This document shows positions 45,986 through 55,428 of a stretch of 64,000 bases of DNA, piece after piece. The notes beneath the pieces are model-generated. The model was given only the letters and a program-made list of their open reading frames with translations, did no database searches and was not told where the DNA came from. Within the stretch, counting starts at the first letter, position 1, and each line of letters begins with the position of its first letter. The stretch is taken from NCBI GenBank assembly GCA_027484105.1, contig JAIXUG010000028.1, positions 186,001 through 250,000 of the forward strand, given 5' to 3'. Source of the DNA: Comamonadaceae bacterium (GTDB taxonomy: Bacteria; Pseudomonadota; Gammaproteobacteria; Burkholderiales; Burkholderiaceae_C). Both the position numbers and the translations under genes were made by a program.

Positions 45986-46405
45986 TCAGGGGGAAACCAC
46001 TTGGGCCACAAAGCCAATTCGGGTCAAACCCGCTTTTTGGGCCAGACCCATGGCTTCTACCACCCGTCCATAGGGCACCGAAGCATCGGCCCTCAGCTCC
46101 AGCTCGGTCTGAGGGTTACGTTGGGCCGCGCTGGACAGTTGCGCCTGCAAGGCCTGCGCCGTGATGGCGCGATCGTTCAGGAAAAACGCACCCTGGGCGT
46201 CCACGGTCAACACCATGGCAGAGGCGGATGGGCCCGAGGCGGCACTTTCTGTTTGGGGCAAATTCAAACGAATGGCGCTGCTCATCAAGGGTGCCGTCAC
46301 CATGAAAATCACCAACAGAACCAACATGACGTCCACCAAAGGCGTCACATTGATGTCACTCATGGGCTCATCAGCAGGGCGGCTGGAGAGTCGACCAAAG
46401 GCCAT
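45986..46405 (-). CDS. exbD: ExbD/TolR-family biopolymer transport protein
   Basis: A 139-residue protein with one transmembrane helix (VDVMLVLLVIFMVTAPLM, about residues 24-41) after the conserved MSDINVTPLVD. The aspartate in the helix is the proton-carrying residue in this family. A periplasmic domain follows. With ExbB it forms a proton channel that drives TonB or TolA. No tonB, tolA or tolB is beside it, so ExbD versus TolR is a judgement; nearness to fur favours ExbD. ATG at 46405 is 4 bases after exbB. Confidence 0.88.
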   Translation of the reverse strand: MAFGRLSSRPADEPMSDINVTPLVDVMLVLLVIFMVTAPLMSSAIRLNLPQTESAASGPSASAMVLTVDAQGAFFLNDRAITAQALQAQLSSAAQRNPQTELELRADASVPYGRVVEAMGLAQKAGLTRIGFVAQVVSP

Positions 46406-46409
46406 GGCT

Positions 46410-47054
46410 TCAGCCTCTTGGTCCCGCCAGCAAGGCACGCAAATCATGGGCAAACCCTTCGAGTTCGGCCTCGATCCTGCTGATCCGCCGCCCCAAAAGG
46501 TTGTAGCCCATGACCGCGGGTATGGCCACGGCCAGGCCTGCAGCGGTCATGACCAACGCTTCGCCTACGGGCCCTGCAATGTCTTGGATAGCGATCTGCC
46601 CCACCTCACCCAAACCCGTCAGGGCATTGAAAATGCCCCAGACCGTGCCCAGCAAACCCACAAAAGGGGCAATCGCTCCGGCAGTGGCCAGCAACATTTG
46701 CCCCCATTGCAAACGACGCAACACCTGCTGCAGGGCATCACGCAAAACCCGTGTCAGTTGGTGATGCCGATCACCGCAAGACGCCAAGGTCCCGCCCAAG
46801 GGCAGCAAGGTCGCATCCATCAGGGGCAGCACGCAGACATCCCGGTCGAACTGGGCCACACTTTGACGGGCATCCTCAAAGGAAGGCGCTTGCCAAAAAG
46901 CCGCCACACTGCGGGGCAAGTCCTGACTGACACGGGACAGCAAGCGCCATTTCCAGCCCATCACCACCCAACTGCCAACCGACAAAGCCAGCAGCATGAA
47001 TGCCAATGATAAACTGACGACGTCGCTGTGCAGCAAAAAGTCGTTCAGGCCCAT
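46410..47054 (-). CDS. exbB: ExbB/TolQ-family proton channel protein
   Basis: A 214-residue MotA/TolQ/ExbB-family protein with three hydrophobic segments (about 13-32, 117-140 and 160-182). The signature AGAIAPFVGLLGTVWGIFNA and the helix GEALVMTAAGLAVAIPAVMGYN are clear. It works in the inner membrane with ExbD. It starts 22 bases after dapB and runs into exbD. Confidence 0.9.
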   Translation of the reverse strand: MGLNDFLLHSDVVSLSLAFMLLALSVGSWVVMGWKWRLLSRVSQDLPRSVAAFWQAPSFEDARQSVAQFDRDVCVLPLMDATLLPLGGTLASCGDRHHQLTRVLRDALQQVLRRLQWGQMLLATAGAIAPFVGLLGTVWGIFNALTGLGEVGQIAIQDIAGPVGEALVMTAAGLAVAIPAVMGYNLLGRRISRIEAELEGFAHDLRALLAGPRG

Positions 47055-47076
47055 GGCAAGTCTCGCTGCAGGCGCC

Positions 47077-47892
47077 TCAGCGCAGACTCAACACATCGAA
47101 CATGTCAAACAGGCCACGCGGGTGCCCTGTCAGAAAACGTGCGGCCCGCAGACTGCCCTGGGCATAGGTAGATCGGCTGGACGATTTGTGCGTCACTTCG
47201 ATGCGCTCACCGATGCCCGCAAAGAGCACCGTGTGGTCGCCCACGATGTCGCCACCGCGGATGGTCGAGAAACCAATCGTGGAGGGGTCACGCTCGCCCG
47301 TGTGACCAAAACGCTCATACACCGCGCAATCTTTCAAGTCGCGTCCAATGGCTTCGGCGATCACCTCGCCCATCTTCAAGGCCGTGCCTGAAGGCGCATC
47401 GACCTTGTGCCGGTGGTGGGCCTCGATGATCTCGATGTCATAGCCTTCTGACATGGCTTTGGCCGCCATTTGCAAAAGCTTGAGGGTGACGTTGACACCC
47501 ACGCTCATGTTGGGGGCCATCACGATGGCGATGTCCTTGGCGATGTCGGCAATTTCGGCCTTTTGCGCCTCGGTGAAGCCCGTGGTGCCAATCACCGCTT
47601 TGACGCCCAGCTCCCGACAAACTTGCAAATGCGCCAATGTTCCTTCGGGCCGGGTGAAATCAATCAGGCAGGACGCGCCTTGCAAACCGGCAGCCAGATC
47701 TGCAGTGATCGAAACGCCTGTGACGCGGCCCATCGAGGCGCCCGCATCCAGACCGAGTTCCGGGCTGTCTGCGCGATCAAGGGCTCCGGCCAAACGGCAA
47801 TCGTCGCTGGCCAAAATGGCTTCGATCAGCATGTGGCCCATGCGGCCTGAGGCTCCAGCCACGGCAATCGGCAATTGATGAGGTGAGGTCAT
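47077..47892 (-). CDS. dapB: 4-hydroxy-tetrahydrodipicolinate reductase
   Basis: A 271-residue NAD(P)H-dependent reductase in the lysine and diaminopimelate pathway. The nucleotide motif is [16 protein letters not shown], and the catalytic signature is [20 protein letters not shown]. It lies 57 bases after bamE and 22 before exbB in the same direction. Full length compared with the family. Confidence 0.97.
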   Translation of the reverse strand: MTSPHQLPIAVAGASGRMGHMLIEAILASDDCRLAGALDRADSPELGLDAGASMGRVTGVSITADLAAGLQGASCLIDFTRPEGTLAHLQVCRELGVKAVIGTTGFTEAQKAEIADIAKDIAIVMAPNMSVGVNVTLKLLQMAAKAMSEGYDIEIIEAHHRHKVDAPSGTALKMGEVIAEAIGRDLKDCAVYERFGHTGERDPSTIGFSTIRGGDIVGDHTVLFAGIGERIEVTHKSSSRSTYAQGSLRAARFLTGHPRGLFDMFDVLSLR

Positions 47893-47949
47893 GTGGGAAT
47901 TGGGCTGGGAAAATCAAAAAACTGCGCACGGCACTTTGCAAGTCACCGC

Positions 47950-48495
47950 TCAACGCGCGGCAGGCTCCAAAGGCGGGTAAGTGCGAGGCAAGGCCACACT
48001 GGGTGGCGTGGCAGGAGCGGGCGTGCGCGTGACCGTGAATTTTTTCAGATCTTCCTCACTCGCCTGCAGCGGCGGTAACTTGCCGACAGCCCGCGGTTTG
48101 ATCAGACGGCTGGCGAACTCCGACTCGCTGGGCATGTCTTCGCCTTCAACGCGCTCCAGGACATCGCCCTTGAAATGAACCGCCAACCTGAAATTTTGGG
48201 GTGCCACGCCCTGCCTTTGGATGCTGAAGGCGTAATCCCACCGGTCCGCATGAAACAGACTGGCCACCAAAGGCGTGCCCAAAATCTCGCGCACCTGAAC
48301 GCGTGACATGCCTGGGCGCAGCAGCTGCCTCTGCTCTTTGGAAATGAAGTTTCCCTGGACCACTTCAGGCACATAAGGCTTGAAAGTATCGCGACTGATT
48401 CCGCTCGAAAAACCGCTGCATCCAACCATGCCAGTGAAGACGAGCGCCAAGGCAAGCAAACGACTGAATGCACGAAATGTCGGTGTGGCTGTCAT
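47950..48495 (-). CDS. bamE: Outer membrane protein assembly factor BamE
   Basis: A 181-residue lipoprotein of the SmpA/OmlA family, part of the BAM complex that inserts outer-membrane barrels. The signal peptide ends in the lipobox TGMVG-C at Cys26. The fold core reads [34 protein letters not shown] and [13 protein letters not shown]. The C-terminal 50 residues are proline-rich and longer than in E. coli. It diverges from fur, a pairing common in proteobacteria. Confidence 0.94.
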   Translation of the reverse strand: MTATPTFRAFSRLLALALVFTGMVGCSGFSSGISRDTFKPYVPEVVQGNFISKEQRQLLRPGMSRVQVREILGTPLVASLFHADRWDYAFSIQRQGVAPQNFRLAVHFKGDVLERVEGEDMPSESEFASRLIKPRAVGKLPPLQASEEDLKKFTVTRTPAPATPPSVALPRTYPPLEPAAR

Positions 48496-48582
48496 GGTTG
48501 GGTGGGTGCCGATATGATCTGGCTCATTGTAGCGGCTGCTTTGCCAATGAACCGTTTACCAACGACAGGACACGCCCATCCC

Positions 48583-49014
48583 ATGAGCCAGATTGATGAA
48601 CTGAAAAACAACGGTCTGAAAGCCACTTTGCCCCGATTGAAAATTCTGGAGGTTTTTCAGAGCGGCTCGATGCGGCACATGACCGCAGAAGATGTTTTTC
48701 GGCAATTGCTCCATGAAAATGCCGACATCGGGCTGGCCACTGTTTACCGGGTTTTGACCCAATTTGAGCAAGCCGGGATCTTGAGCCGCAACCATTTTGA
48801 AAGTGGCAAAGCGGTGTATGAACTCAACGAAGGGCAACACCATGACCACATGGTGTGCCTGGATTGCGGTCGAGTCGAGGAGTTCTACGATGCCGAAATC
48901 GAGTCCCGACAGCACGCTGTGGCCAAAGCCAAAGGCTTCGAAATCGCTGACCATGCCCTGAGCTTGTACGCCCACTGCACCCAACAGCACTGCCCACACC
49001 GCGGCAACCGCTGA
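48583..49014 (+). CDS. fur: Ferric uptake regulator Fur
   Basis: A 143-residue iron-responsive repressor. The DNA-binding half has [14 protein letters not shown] and [20 protein letters not shown]. Metal ligands are in [18 protein letters not shown] and the C-terminal [14 protein letters not shown] at 48583 ([13 protein letters not shown]) is the family start; the frame opens at 48502 inside the shared gap with bamE. No strong ribosome site is visible. exbBD lies about 2 kb away on the opposite strand. Confidence 0.96.
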   Translation: MSQIDELKNNGLKATLPRLKILEVFQSGSMRHMTAEDVFRQLLHENADIGLATVYRVLTQFEQAGILSRNHFESGKAVYELNEGQHHDHMVCLDCGRVEEFYDAEIESRQHAVAKAKGFEIADHALSLYAHCTQQHCPHRGNR

Positions 49015-49029
49015 CCCCCTTGCAAGGCT

Positions 49030-49971
49030 TTATTCCATGGCGCGGCGCTGCCGGTCAATGAACTCCTGGTAGGTGTCGATGCCTCGCATCTGAAGAATCG
49101 TGTTGCGCACAGCCGCCTCCACCAACACAGCGATGTTGCGCCCCGCCATCACCTGGATCACGACTTTCTGGACCGGAATACCCAAAACATCCTGACGCAA
49201 GGGCTCAGAAGGCAAACGCTCATAGTCACGCTCCAGCGTTTCACGCCGGACCAGATGGACGATCAGCTTCAGGCGCATCTTCCTGCGCACGGCCGTCTCG
49301 CCAAAAATAGCCCGGATGTCGAGCAAACCAATGCCGCGAACCTCCAGCAGGTTTTGCAACAAATCGGGACAACGGGCCTCTATGGTGGTCTGGTTGATGC
49401 GGTACAAATCGACGGCATCATCGGCCACCAGTCCATTGCCACGAGAGATCAACTCCAGGCCCAACTCGCTTTTACCCAAGCCGGACTCTCCGGTGATCAG
49501 AACCCCCATGCCCAAAATGTCCATGAAGACACCATGCATCGTCGTTCTGTCAGCAAAATGCTTGGACAAGTAAGCCCGCAGCACATCGATGACGAAAGCA
49601 GACGACTGCTCGGTTAAAAACATGGGGATCTGGGCCCGCTCACACATGGCCAGCAAGGCCTCCGGTGCCACTTGCCCGTCGGCCAGCACCAGCACGGGTG
49701 GCTCCAGCGTCACAATCCGGGCAATTCGGCGAGCACAGTCTTCCTCGGTGCCATCGGTCAGGTAAGCCACTTCCCTGGGGCCAAGGATCTGCACGCGGTA
49801 GGGGTGTATGTAATTGAGGTAACCCACCAGGTCGGCACCGGAACGGGCTTCCCGCACGGCCACTTCATCAAAACGGCGCTCAGACGCGCCCAAACCTGCC
49901 AGCCACTGCCATTTCAGCTGACTGCGGTGGTCCTCAAAAAGCACATCGGCGCTGATGACGGAGGGCTTCAT
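49030..49971 (-). CDS. hprK: HPr kinase/phosphorylase
   Basis: A 313-residue bifunctional enzyme that phosphorylates and dephosphorylates HPr on serine. The P-loop is [19 protein letters not shown], with the family signature [21 protein letters not shown] downstream. In proteobacteria it works with the nitrogen PTS rather than sugar uptake. It is 25 bases after ptsN. Confidence 0.96.
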   Translation of the reverse strand: MKPSVISADVLFEDHRSQLKWQWLAGLGASERRFDEVAVREARSGADLVGYLNYIHPYRVQILGPREVAYLTDGTEEDCARRIARIVTLEPPVLVLADGQVAPEALLAMCERAQIPMFLTEQSSAFVIDVLRAYLSKHFADRTTMHGVFMDILGMGVLITGESGLGKSELGLELISRGNGLVADDAVDLYRINQTTIEARCPDLLQNLLEVRGIGLLDIRAIFGETAVRRKMRLKLIVHLVRRETLERDYERLPSEPLRQDVLGIPVQKVVIQVMAGRNIAVLVEAAVRNTILQMRGIDTYQEFIDRQRRAME

Positions 49972-49996
49972 CGCAAGGAATCAGCTGGAAAAAGGA

Positions 49997-50464
49997 TCAG
50001 GCCGTCTGGGCCGATTGCCATTGGGCGATCAGCTGATGAAGGCCCATTTGGGCCGTGCTGTTCTTGATGCTCTCACGCAAGGCCGTATCGCTGAGCAGCT
50101 CGGCAATTTCAGAGAGGATTTCAAGGTGTTTTTGGGTGGCCGCCTCGGGCACCAGCAAAAAAATCAGCAAGTTGACAGGTTGCTCGTCAGGCGCATCAAA
50201 ACCGATGGGTTGAGCCAACTGAAAAACGGCAGCCATTGGCGCTTTCAGGCCCTTGATGCGGCCATGCGGAATGGCCACACCATGACCCAAGCCCGTGGAG
50301 CCCAGCCGCTCGCGAGCGAACAAGCTGTCGGTGACCAGCGCCCTCGACAAGCCGTGCAGATTCTCAAAAAGAAGTCCGGCTTCTTCGAATGCACGCTTCT
50401 TGCTCGTGGCTTCCACCCCCACAAGAACTTGGGCAACAGGCAATATGGATGAGAGTCGGTTCAT
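49997..50464 (-). CDS. ptsN: Nitrogen-PTS EIIA component (PtsN)
   Basis: A 155-residue EIIA-Ntr phosphocarrier. The phosphorylated histidine is in GLGHGVAIPHGRIKGLKAP. It is a regulatory protein rather than a transporter part. ATG at 50464 (MNRLSSILPVAQVLVG) is preferred to the frame start at 50485. It sits between hpf, which ends in a terminator, and hprK, so ptsN and hprK probably have their own promoter in the 144-base gap. Confidence 0.94.
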   Translation of the reverse strand: MNRLSSILPVAQVLVGVEATSKKRAFEEAGLLFENLHGLSRALVTDSLFARERLGSTGLGHGVAIPHGRIKGLKAPMAAVFQLAQPIGFDAPDEQPVNLLIFLLVPEAATQKHLEILSEIAELLSDTALRESIKNSTAQMGLHQLIAQWQSAQTA

Positions 50465-50567
50465 GGTCGAGGCCGGATTATGCACCCGAACGGGTCACAG
50501 CACCTGAAAAGTAGACGCCGAAGTCATTTTTGTCGGATTCTTGCCATGTGAAGTCAAAAAGGCCATG

Positions 50568-50590
50568 AAAAAGGCCGCTTGCAGCGGCCT
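50568..50590 (-). terminator. Intrinsic terminator after hpf
   Basis: An 8-base-pair stem (AGGCCGCT/AGCGGCCT, 50572-50579 and 50583-50590) with a 3-base loop. On the minus strand it is followed by TTTTT. It lies 18 bases past the hpf stop. Confidence 0.85.
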
Positions 50591-50608
50591 CTGAAGAAAC
50601 TCAACAGC

Positions 50609-50938
50609 TCACATCATCCGTTTTGGCGCGGCATGTTGGTGATCGGTGATGCGGTCCTTGTGTTTGACCACCTGGCGATCGAGCTTGTCCACCAAATCGT
50701 CTACTGCCGCATACAGATCTTCGTGCGCGCTTTCTGCGAACAGGTCATTGCCCTTGACATGGATATTGCACTCCGCACGTTGGCGTTTTTCTTTTTCTTT
50801 CTGCTTCTCGACGGTCAGCAGCACTTTCACATCCACCACTTGATCAAAATGCCGAGTGATGCGATCGAGCTTCCCCGTGACGTACTGGCGCAGGGCAGGG
50901 GTCACTTCCAGATGGTGTCCGCTGATGATTAAATTCAT
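50609..50938 (-). CDS. hpf: Ribosome hibernation promoting factor, short form
   Basis: A 109-residue HPF/YfiA-family protein that binds the small subunit of idle ribosomes. The core reads [20 protein letters not shown] and [20 protein letters not shown]. It has a basic stretch [13 protein letters not shown] and lacks the C-terminal dimerisation domain of long HPF. ATG at 50938 is the family start; GGAGG lies 10 bases upstream. It stands before ptsN, as in many proteobacteria. Confidence 0.95.
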   Translation of the reverse strand: MNLIISGHHLEVTPALRQYVTGKLDRITRHFDQVVDVKVLLTVEKQKEKEKRQRAECNIHVKGNDLFAESAHEDLYAAVDDLVDKLDRQVVKHKDRITDHQHAAPKRMM

Positions 50939-51020
50939 GTTCGTCGCCTCCATAGAATCGAAGTAGAAAAAGTCCCACCGAAACAGGACCCGGAAACCAC
51001 TTTTGAGGTGGTTCAATGTC

Positions 51021-51049
51021 ACTATGCGCCGGGTGTCCAGGAAAAGCAA
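51021..51049 (-). promoter_or_regulatory. Possible promoter of hpf
   Basis: On the minus strand TTGCTT (51044-51049) and CATAGT (51021-51026) are 17 bases apart. The leader of about 75 bases contains a small hairpin AACCAC-TTTTGA-GGTGGTT near 51000. The hexamers are moderate. Confidence 0.4.
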
Positions 51050-51154
51050 TACGTCAAAAAACTAAACCTGAAAAGTCTGCCCTCAAACACCCCGGGGCCC
51101 CGTTTCAGTGCTATCGTGGCAGGCGAACCATGAATGGGAAGAACCCATCAAGCC

Positions 51155-51174
51155 GCCAAAGCTGTAGCTTTGGC
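51155..51174. repeat. Inverted repeat upstream of patatin paralogue 2
   Basis: GCCAAAGC-TGTA-GCTTTGGC is a perfect 8-base-pair stem with a 4-base loop, 38 bases before the ATG at 51213. No U-tract follows. It could be a leader hairpin or an operator. The rest of the 50,939-51,212 gap holds only the hpf promoter candidate. Confidence 0.6.
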
Positions 51175-51212
51175 CCTCACCGCCAACCGGTACAAGCCAC
51201 TGTAGAAACACC

Positions 51213-52385
51213 ATGAACAGCCCCTTGAATGGCCTGGTTTTGATGGGTGGTGGCGCTCGCACTGCCTACCAGGCGGGCGCCCTTCAGGCGATGGGGCACC
51301 TTCTGGGCGGCCCGTCTTCGAGTCGGGATTTTCCATTCCAGGTGCTGACGGGCACCTCTGCGGGTGCCTTGAACGCGACCTTCTTGGCCAGTCGGGCCCT
51401 GGAAGGCTTGTCCGCACTGGACAACCTGGCTCAGTTTTGGGCCGAGATCCGAACCGACGCGGTTTACCACCTGCCCACAACCCCTTGGGCCCGTTTCAGC
51501 CGTTGGGCCACTGCCTTGGGGCTGGTTTTGTCGGTGCGCCAAAAGGCCGCCGCCATGGACAGCCTCGCTTTGGTCAATACCCTGCACAAAGCCATTGCGC
51601 TCGACCGGATCGACACGGCTTTGCAAAAAGGCGTCCTGCATGCCTTGGCCGTTACGGCCTCCAGTTATTCCAGTGGGGTGCATTGGACTTTCTGCCAGAC
51701 CCAGGACGGCTTGCCCATACCCTGGAGTCGCCCGGGCCGTCGTGCTGAGCAGCAGCCCATCACCATTGAACACCTGATGGCTTCCAGCGCCATCCCCTTC
51801 ATTTTCCCGGCCACACCCTTATGGGTCGATGGGGGCATGGAATATTTTGGGGATGGCTCGATGCGTCAAATCTCTCCCTTGTCGGCAGCGGTCCAATTGG
51901 GTGCTGACCGCATTTTGGCCATTGGGGTGAGTCAGCCTCAACGCGCCAGCCTGGGCTCATCTCACACAGCAATGGGTCGCCCCTCCTTGGGAACGATCGC
52001 AGGGCACGCCATGGCCAGCGTTTTTCACGACACCCTGCAAGCCGATGTGGAACAGGTCACTCGCATCAACCAATCGCTGCGCAGCCTGCCCGAATCCGTG
52101 CGTTCTGCACTGCCTTTCAGGTCGGTCGAGGTGCTGACCCTGCAACCCAGCGCCTCGCTGGATGAACTGGCCCAGGCCCATGTCCATGCGCTGCCTCAGC
52201 CCATCGTGCGGGTGCTGGAAGGGCTGGGGGCTTTGCGCGGCAGCGGCGCTGCTTTGGCCAGTTATCTCTTGTTTGAGCCAGGTTTCATCCAGGCCTTGAT
52301 GGCCCTGGGGCGGGCCGACGTGGCTGCCCGGTCCGAGGAGATCCTGGCTTTCCTGAAACCCCATGATGCCCTTCAGGTGCGATAA
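51213..52385 (+). CDS. Patatin-like phospholipase (paralogue 2)
   Basis: A 390-residue patatin-family hydrolase. The glycine loop is VLMGGGARTAYQAG, the nucleophile is in LTGTSAGALNATFLA, and the aspartate in [16 protein letters not shown]. It shares with the gene at 24772 the segments [18 protein letters not shown]..., [16 protein letters not shown] and LASYLLFEPGF. No signal peptide is seen. Both are full length, so this looks like an old duplication retained in two places. Substrate unknown. Confidence 0.9.
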   Translation: MNSPLNGLVLMGGGARTAYQAGALQAMGHLLGGPSSSRDFPFQVLTGTSAGALNATFLASRALEGLSALDNLAQFWAEIRTDAVYHLPTTPWARFSRWATALGLVLSVRQKAAAMDSLALVNTLHKAIALDRIDTALQKGVLHALAVTASSYSSGVHWTFCQTQDGLPIPWSRPGRRAEQQPITIEHLMASSAIPFIFPATPLWVDGGMEYFGDGSMRQISPLSAAVQLGADRILAIGVSQPQRASLGSSHTAMGRPSLGTIAGHAMASVFHDTLQADVEQVTRINQSLRSLPESVRSALPFRSVEVLTLQPSASLDELAQAHVHALPQPIVRVLEGLGALRGSGAALASYLLFEPGFIQALMALGRADVAARSEEILAFLKPHDALQVR

Positions 52386-52422
52386 TCCGCCCATTCATTC
52401 TGGAGACACATTGCTGTGGAAA

Positions 52423-52482
52423 CTACCCCGAGTTGGTAGCTTTCGAACGCCTTGAGCAACCTGCCCATCGTTCGAAAGCTGC
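52423..52482 (+). promoter_or_regulatory. Structured leader upstream of corA
   Basis: Two hairpins compete here. CTACC (52423-52427) can pair with GGTAG (52435-52439), and AGCTTTCGAACG (52438-52449) pairs perfectly with CGTTCGAAAGCT (52469-52480). They share bases 52438-52439. The leader runs between the patatin stop and corA. It resembles no riboswitch I can name; a magnesium- or translation-responsive leader is possible. Confidence 0.5.
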
Positions 52483-52539
52483 TGAAACCCCCTTCGCCGC
52501 CCCTTTGAACTTTTGGCACTTGGCCATTTTGGATTCGCC

Positions 52540-53526
52540 ATGCTCAACATCTTCACCCTTGTCAACGGCCGACTCTTTCAGGAAGAAATCGAGTCACTGG
52601 AAGAGCTCTCCCGTTTTCAGCCCATCTGGGTTGACCTCGAATCCCCGACCCTGGAAGAAAAGCGCTGGATCAAACAGTACTTCGGTCTGTCCATCCCGGA
52701 AGACGCCATGGACGAGGACATCGAAGAGTCGGCACGTTTTTATGAAGAAGACAACGGCGAACTGCACATCCGCTCTGACTTCCTGATCGCACACGAAGAT
52801 CAGCCCCGGACTGTGCGCTGCGCTTTCATCCTCAACCAGCACAATGCCGAACTGAAAAGCCAAGGCGTTCTTTTCTCCATCCACGATGAAGATGTCCCGG
52901 TTTTCCGACTGCTGCGCATGCGTGCACGCCGCGCTCCCGGTCTGATCGAAGATGCCAAGGACGTGTTGCTCAAGCTGTTTGACGCCGATGCCGAATATTC
53001 GGCCGACACGCTGGAAGGCATTTACGACCAACTCGAAACAGCGGGCAAGAAAGTGCTTGCAGGCGACGTGACCGACGCCATGGCAGGTGAAGTCCTGGGC
53101 GCGATTGCTCGGCAAGAGGACTTGAACGGGCGTATCCGCCGCAACGCGATGGACACGCGCCGTGCAGTCAGCTTCATGATGCGTTCCAAAATGCTCAATG
53201 CCGAACAATTCGAAGAGGCCAGGCAAATCCTGCGCGACATCGATTCACTCGACTCGCACACCGCCTTTTTATTCGACAAGATCAACTTCTTGATGGATGC
53301 CACGGTGGGTTTCATCAACATCAACCAGAACAAGATCATCAAGATCTTCTCTGTGGCGAGCGTGGCTTTGCTGCCGCCAACCATGATCGCCAGCCTGTAC
53401 GGCATGAACTTCGAATACATGCCCGAGCTCTCGCAGAAATGGGGCTACCCCTTTGCCCTGGCCCTGATGGTCGCCAGCGCCGTGATGCCGATGTGGTACT
53501 TCCGTCGCCGCGGCTGGCTCAAGTGA
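52540..53526 (+). CDS. corA: CorA-family magnesium/cobalt transporter
   Basis: A 328-residue inner-membrane channel. A long soluble N-terminal domain is followed by two C-terminal helices with the selectivity motif YGMNFEYMPEL between them, and the protein ends in basic residues RRRGWLK. The usual CorA start MLNIFTLVNGRL sets ATG at 52540; the in-frame ATG at 52513 would add nine residues. No Shine-Dalgarno sequence is visible close to the ATG, and the 5' leader is structured. Confidence 0.95.
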   Translation: MLNIFTLVNGRLFQEEIESLEELSRFQPIWVDLESPTLEEKRWIKQYFGLSIPEDAMDEDIEESARFYEEDNGELHIRSDFLIAHEDQPRTVRCAFILNQHNAELKSQGVLFSIHDEDVPVFRLLRMRARRAPGLIEDAKDVLLKLFDADAEYSADTLEGIYDQLETAGKKVLAGDVTDAMAGEVLGAIARQEDLNGRIRRNAMDTRRAVSFMMRSKMLNAEQFEEARQILRDIDSLDSHTAFLFDKINFLMDATVGFININQNKIIKIFSVASVALLPPTMIASLYGMNFEYMPELSQKWGYPFALALMVASAVMPMWYFRRRGWLK

Positions 53527-53553
53527 TGGGCCAAGCCGATTCCATCCCACTGC

Positions 53554-55233
53554 TCAGCTCTGGGTCCGCAGCTCACGTCGCAAAATCTTGCCCACCGGTG
53601 TTTTGGGCAACTCTTGACGGAATTCGATCACGCGGGGCTGTTTGTAAGCCGTCATGTGTTCGCGGCAGTACGCCAGGATCTTCGCCTCGGTCAAGCCTGG
53701 GTCCTTCTTGACCACGACCAGCTTGACCGCTTCACCGGTTTTCTCGTCGGGCACACCAATGGCCGCACACTCCATCACGCCGGGGCAGGCGGATGCGACT
53801 TCCTCCACCTCGTTGGGGTACACATTGAAGCCGCTGACGAGGATCATGTCTTTTTTGCGGTCGATGATTTTGAAAAAACCACGTGCATCCACGATGCCCA
53901 CATCGCCTGATTTGAAATAACCGTCGGCGGTCATCACCTTGGCGGTTTCGTCGGGCCTTTGCCAATAACCGGCCATGACCTGAGGGCCTTTGATGGCGAT
54001 CTCGCCTGGCTGACCCCGTTCAGTCACTTCATGGCCTTCGTCATCGAGCAGCTTCATGAAAGTACTGGGCAAGGGCACACCGATGGTGCCGGTGAACTCG
54101 GTGCTGGTGGTCGGGTTGCAGCTGGCCGACGGGCTGGTTTCAGACAAGCCGTAACCTTCGCAGATCGGGCAACCGGTTTTCTCCAGCCAGAGCTTGGCCA
54201 CATGAGGCGTCACGGCCGTGCCACCGCCCAGAGACACTTTCAGGTTGGACCAGTTCACGGTGTTGAAATCCGGGTGGTTGGCCAAGCCATTGAACAGGGT
54301 ATTCACAGCCGGGAAGCTGTGGAAGGTGTGCTTGGACAACTCCTTGAGCACTGCAGGCAGATCCCGCGGATTGGGAATCAGAATGGTCTTGCCGCCCATG
54401 CGCAGGCCCAACATCATGTTCACCGTGAAAGCGAAGATATGGTAGAGCGGCAAAGCACACACATTGGTGGGCTGCTCGCCAGCCGGGATGCGTTTCATGA
54501 CCGGCTCGTTCCAAGCCTCGGACTGCAAGACGTTGGCGATCACATTGCGGTGCAGAAGCACTGCCCCCTTGGACACACCGGTCGTGCCTCCCGTGTACTG
54601 CAACACGGCGATGTCGTCAGCCGACAAATCGGGTTGACGAAAAGCCAGTTGCCGCCCTTTGGACAGTGCATCATTGAAGCGTACGCCCTGCGGCAAATTG
54701 AATGCAGGCACCATTTTCTTGACGTTGCGCACCACGTAATTGACCAAGCTGCCCTTGAGCACGCCCAAGCGGTCACCCATGGCGGCCAGCACCACGTGCT
54801 GCACAGGGGTTTGCGCGATGCATTTTTCCAGCGTCGCGGCAAAGTTCTCAATGATGACCATCGCCTTGGCCCCGGAATCCTTGAGCTGGTGTTCCAACTC
54901 TCGGGCGGTGTACAGCGGGTTGACGTTGACCACCACCAAACCCGCCCTCAAAATGGCCGCCACCACCACCGGGTATTGCGGCACATTGGGCATCATGACG
55001 GCCACGCGATCGCCTTTGCCCAGGCCCAGCGATTGCAGGTAGGCTGCCATGGCCAGGCTTTCCTGATCGGTCTGTGCGTAACTGATGTCCTTGCCCAGAA
55101 AACTGTAAGCAGTGCGGTCTGCAAATTTGACAAAACTCTCGTCCAGCAAGCCCACCAAAGACTTGTACGCGGTCGGATCGATGTCGGACGGCACGCCTTC
55201 GGGGTAACTTTGTAGCCAAACGGGCTTGATCAT
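53554..55233 (-). CDS. fadD: Long-chain fatty acid-CoA ligase
   Basis: A 559-residue acyl-adenylate-forming ligase. The P-loop is LQYTGGTTGVSKGAVLLH, with EGYGLSETSPSASCNP and KDMILVSGFNVYPNEVEEV downstream and the catalytic lysine in PKTPVGKILRREL. It activates fatty acids for beta-oxidation on the inner membrane face. An AGGAGA ribosome site lies 8 bases before the ATG. It converges on corA with 27 bases between. It is clearly different from bclA at 19478. Confidence 0.94.
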   Translation of the reverse strand: MIKPVWLQSYPEGVPSDIDPTAYKSLVGLLDESFVKFADRTAYSFLGKDISYAQTDQESLAMAAYLQSLGLGKGDRVAVMMPNVPQYPVVVAAILRAGLVVVNVNPLYTARELEHQLKDSGAKAMVIIENFAATLEKCIAQTPVQHVVLAAMGDRLGVLKGSLVNYVVRNVKKMVPAFNLPQGVRFNDALSKGRQLAFRQPDLSADDIAVLQYTGGTTGVSKGAVLLHRNVIANVLQSEAWNEPVMKRIPAGEQPTNVCALPLYHIFAFTVNMMLGLRMGGKTILIPNPRDLPAVLKELSKHTFHSFPAVNTLFNGLANHPDFNTVNWSNLKVSLGGGTAVTPHVAKLWLEKTGCPICEGYGLSETSPSASCNPTTSTEFTGTIGVPLPSTFMKLLDDEGHEVTERGQPGEIAIKGPQVMAGYWQRPDETAKVMTADGYFKSGDVGIVDARGFFKIIDRKKDMILVSGFNVYPNEVEEVASACPGVMECAAIGVPDEKTGEAVKLVVVKKDPGLTEAKILAYCREHMTAYKQPRVIEFRQELPKTPVGKILRRELRTQS

Positions 55234-55382
55234 GTCGGGTTCTCCTGAAGTTCAGTCTAACCCACAACTGACAGCAAACTGACTTTGACGGCTACTGGAT
55301 TTCCCGAGGACCTCACTGCCCTCCATCAGCACCCTGGAAACAGGCCCGATTGAGCCGACCACAAGCCCGTCCAACCGCCATC

Positions 55383-55408
55383 AAAAAAGGGGCCAGACTG
55401 GCCCCTTT
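55383..55408 (-). terminator. Intrinsic terminator of the pntAB operon
   Basis: A 10-base-pair stem (AAAGGGGCCA at 55386-55395 and TGGCCCCTTT at 55399-55408) with a 3-base loop, followed on the minus strand by TTTTTT counting the stem end. It lies 20 bases past the pntB stop. Confidence 0.92.
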
Positions 55409-55428
55409 GGAATGGTGAGGTACTGGCC

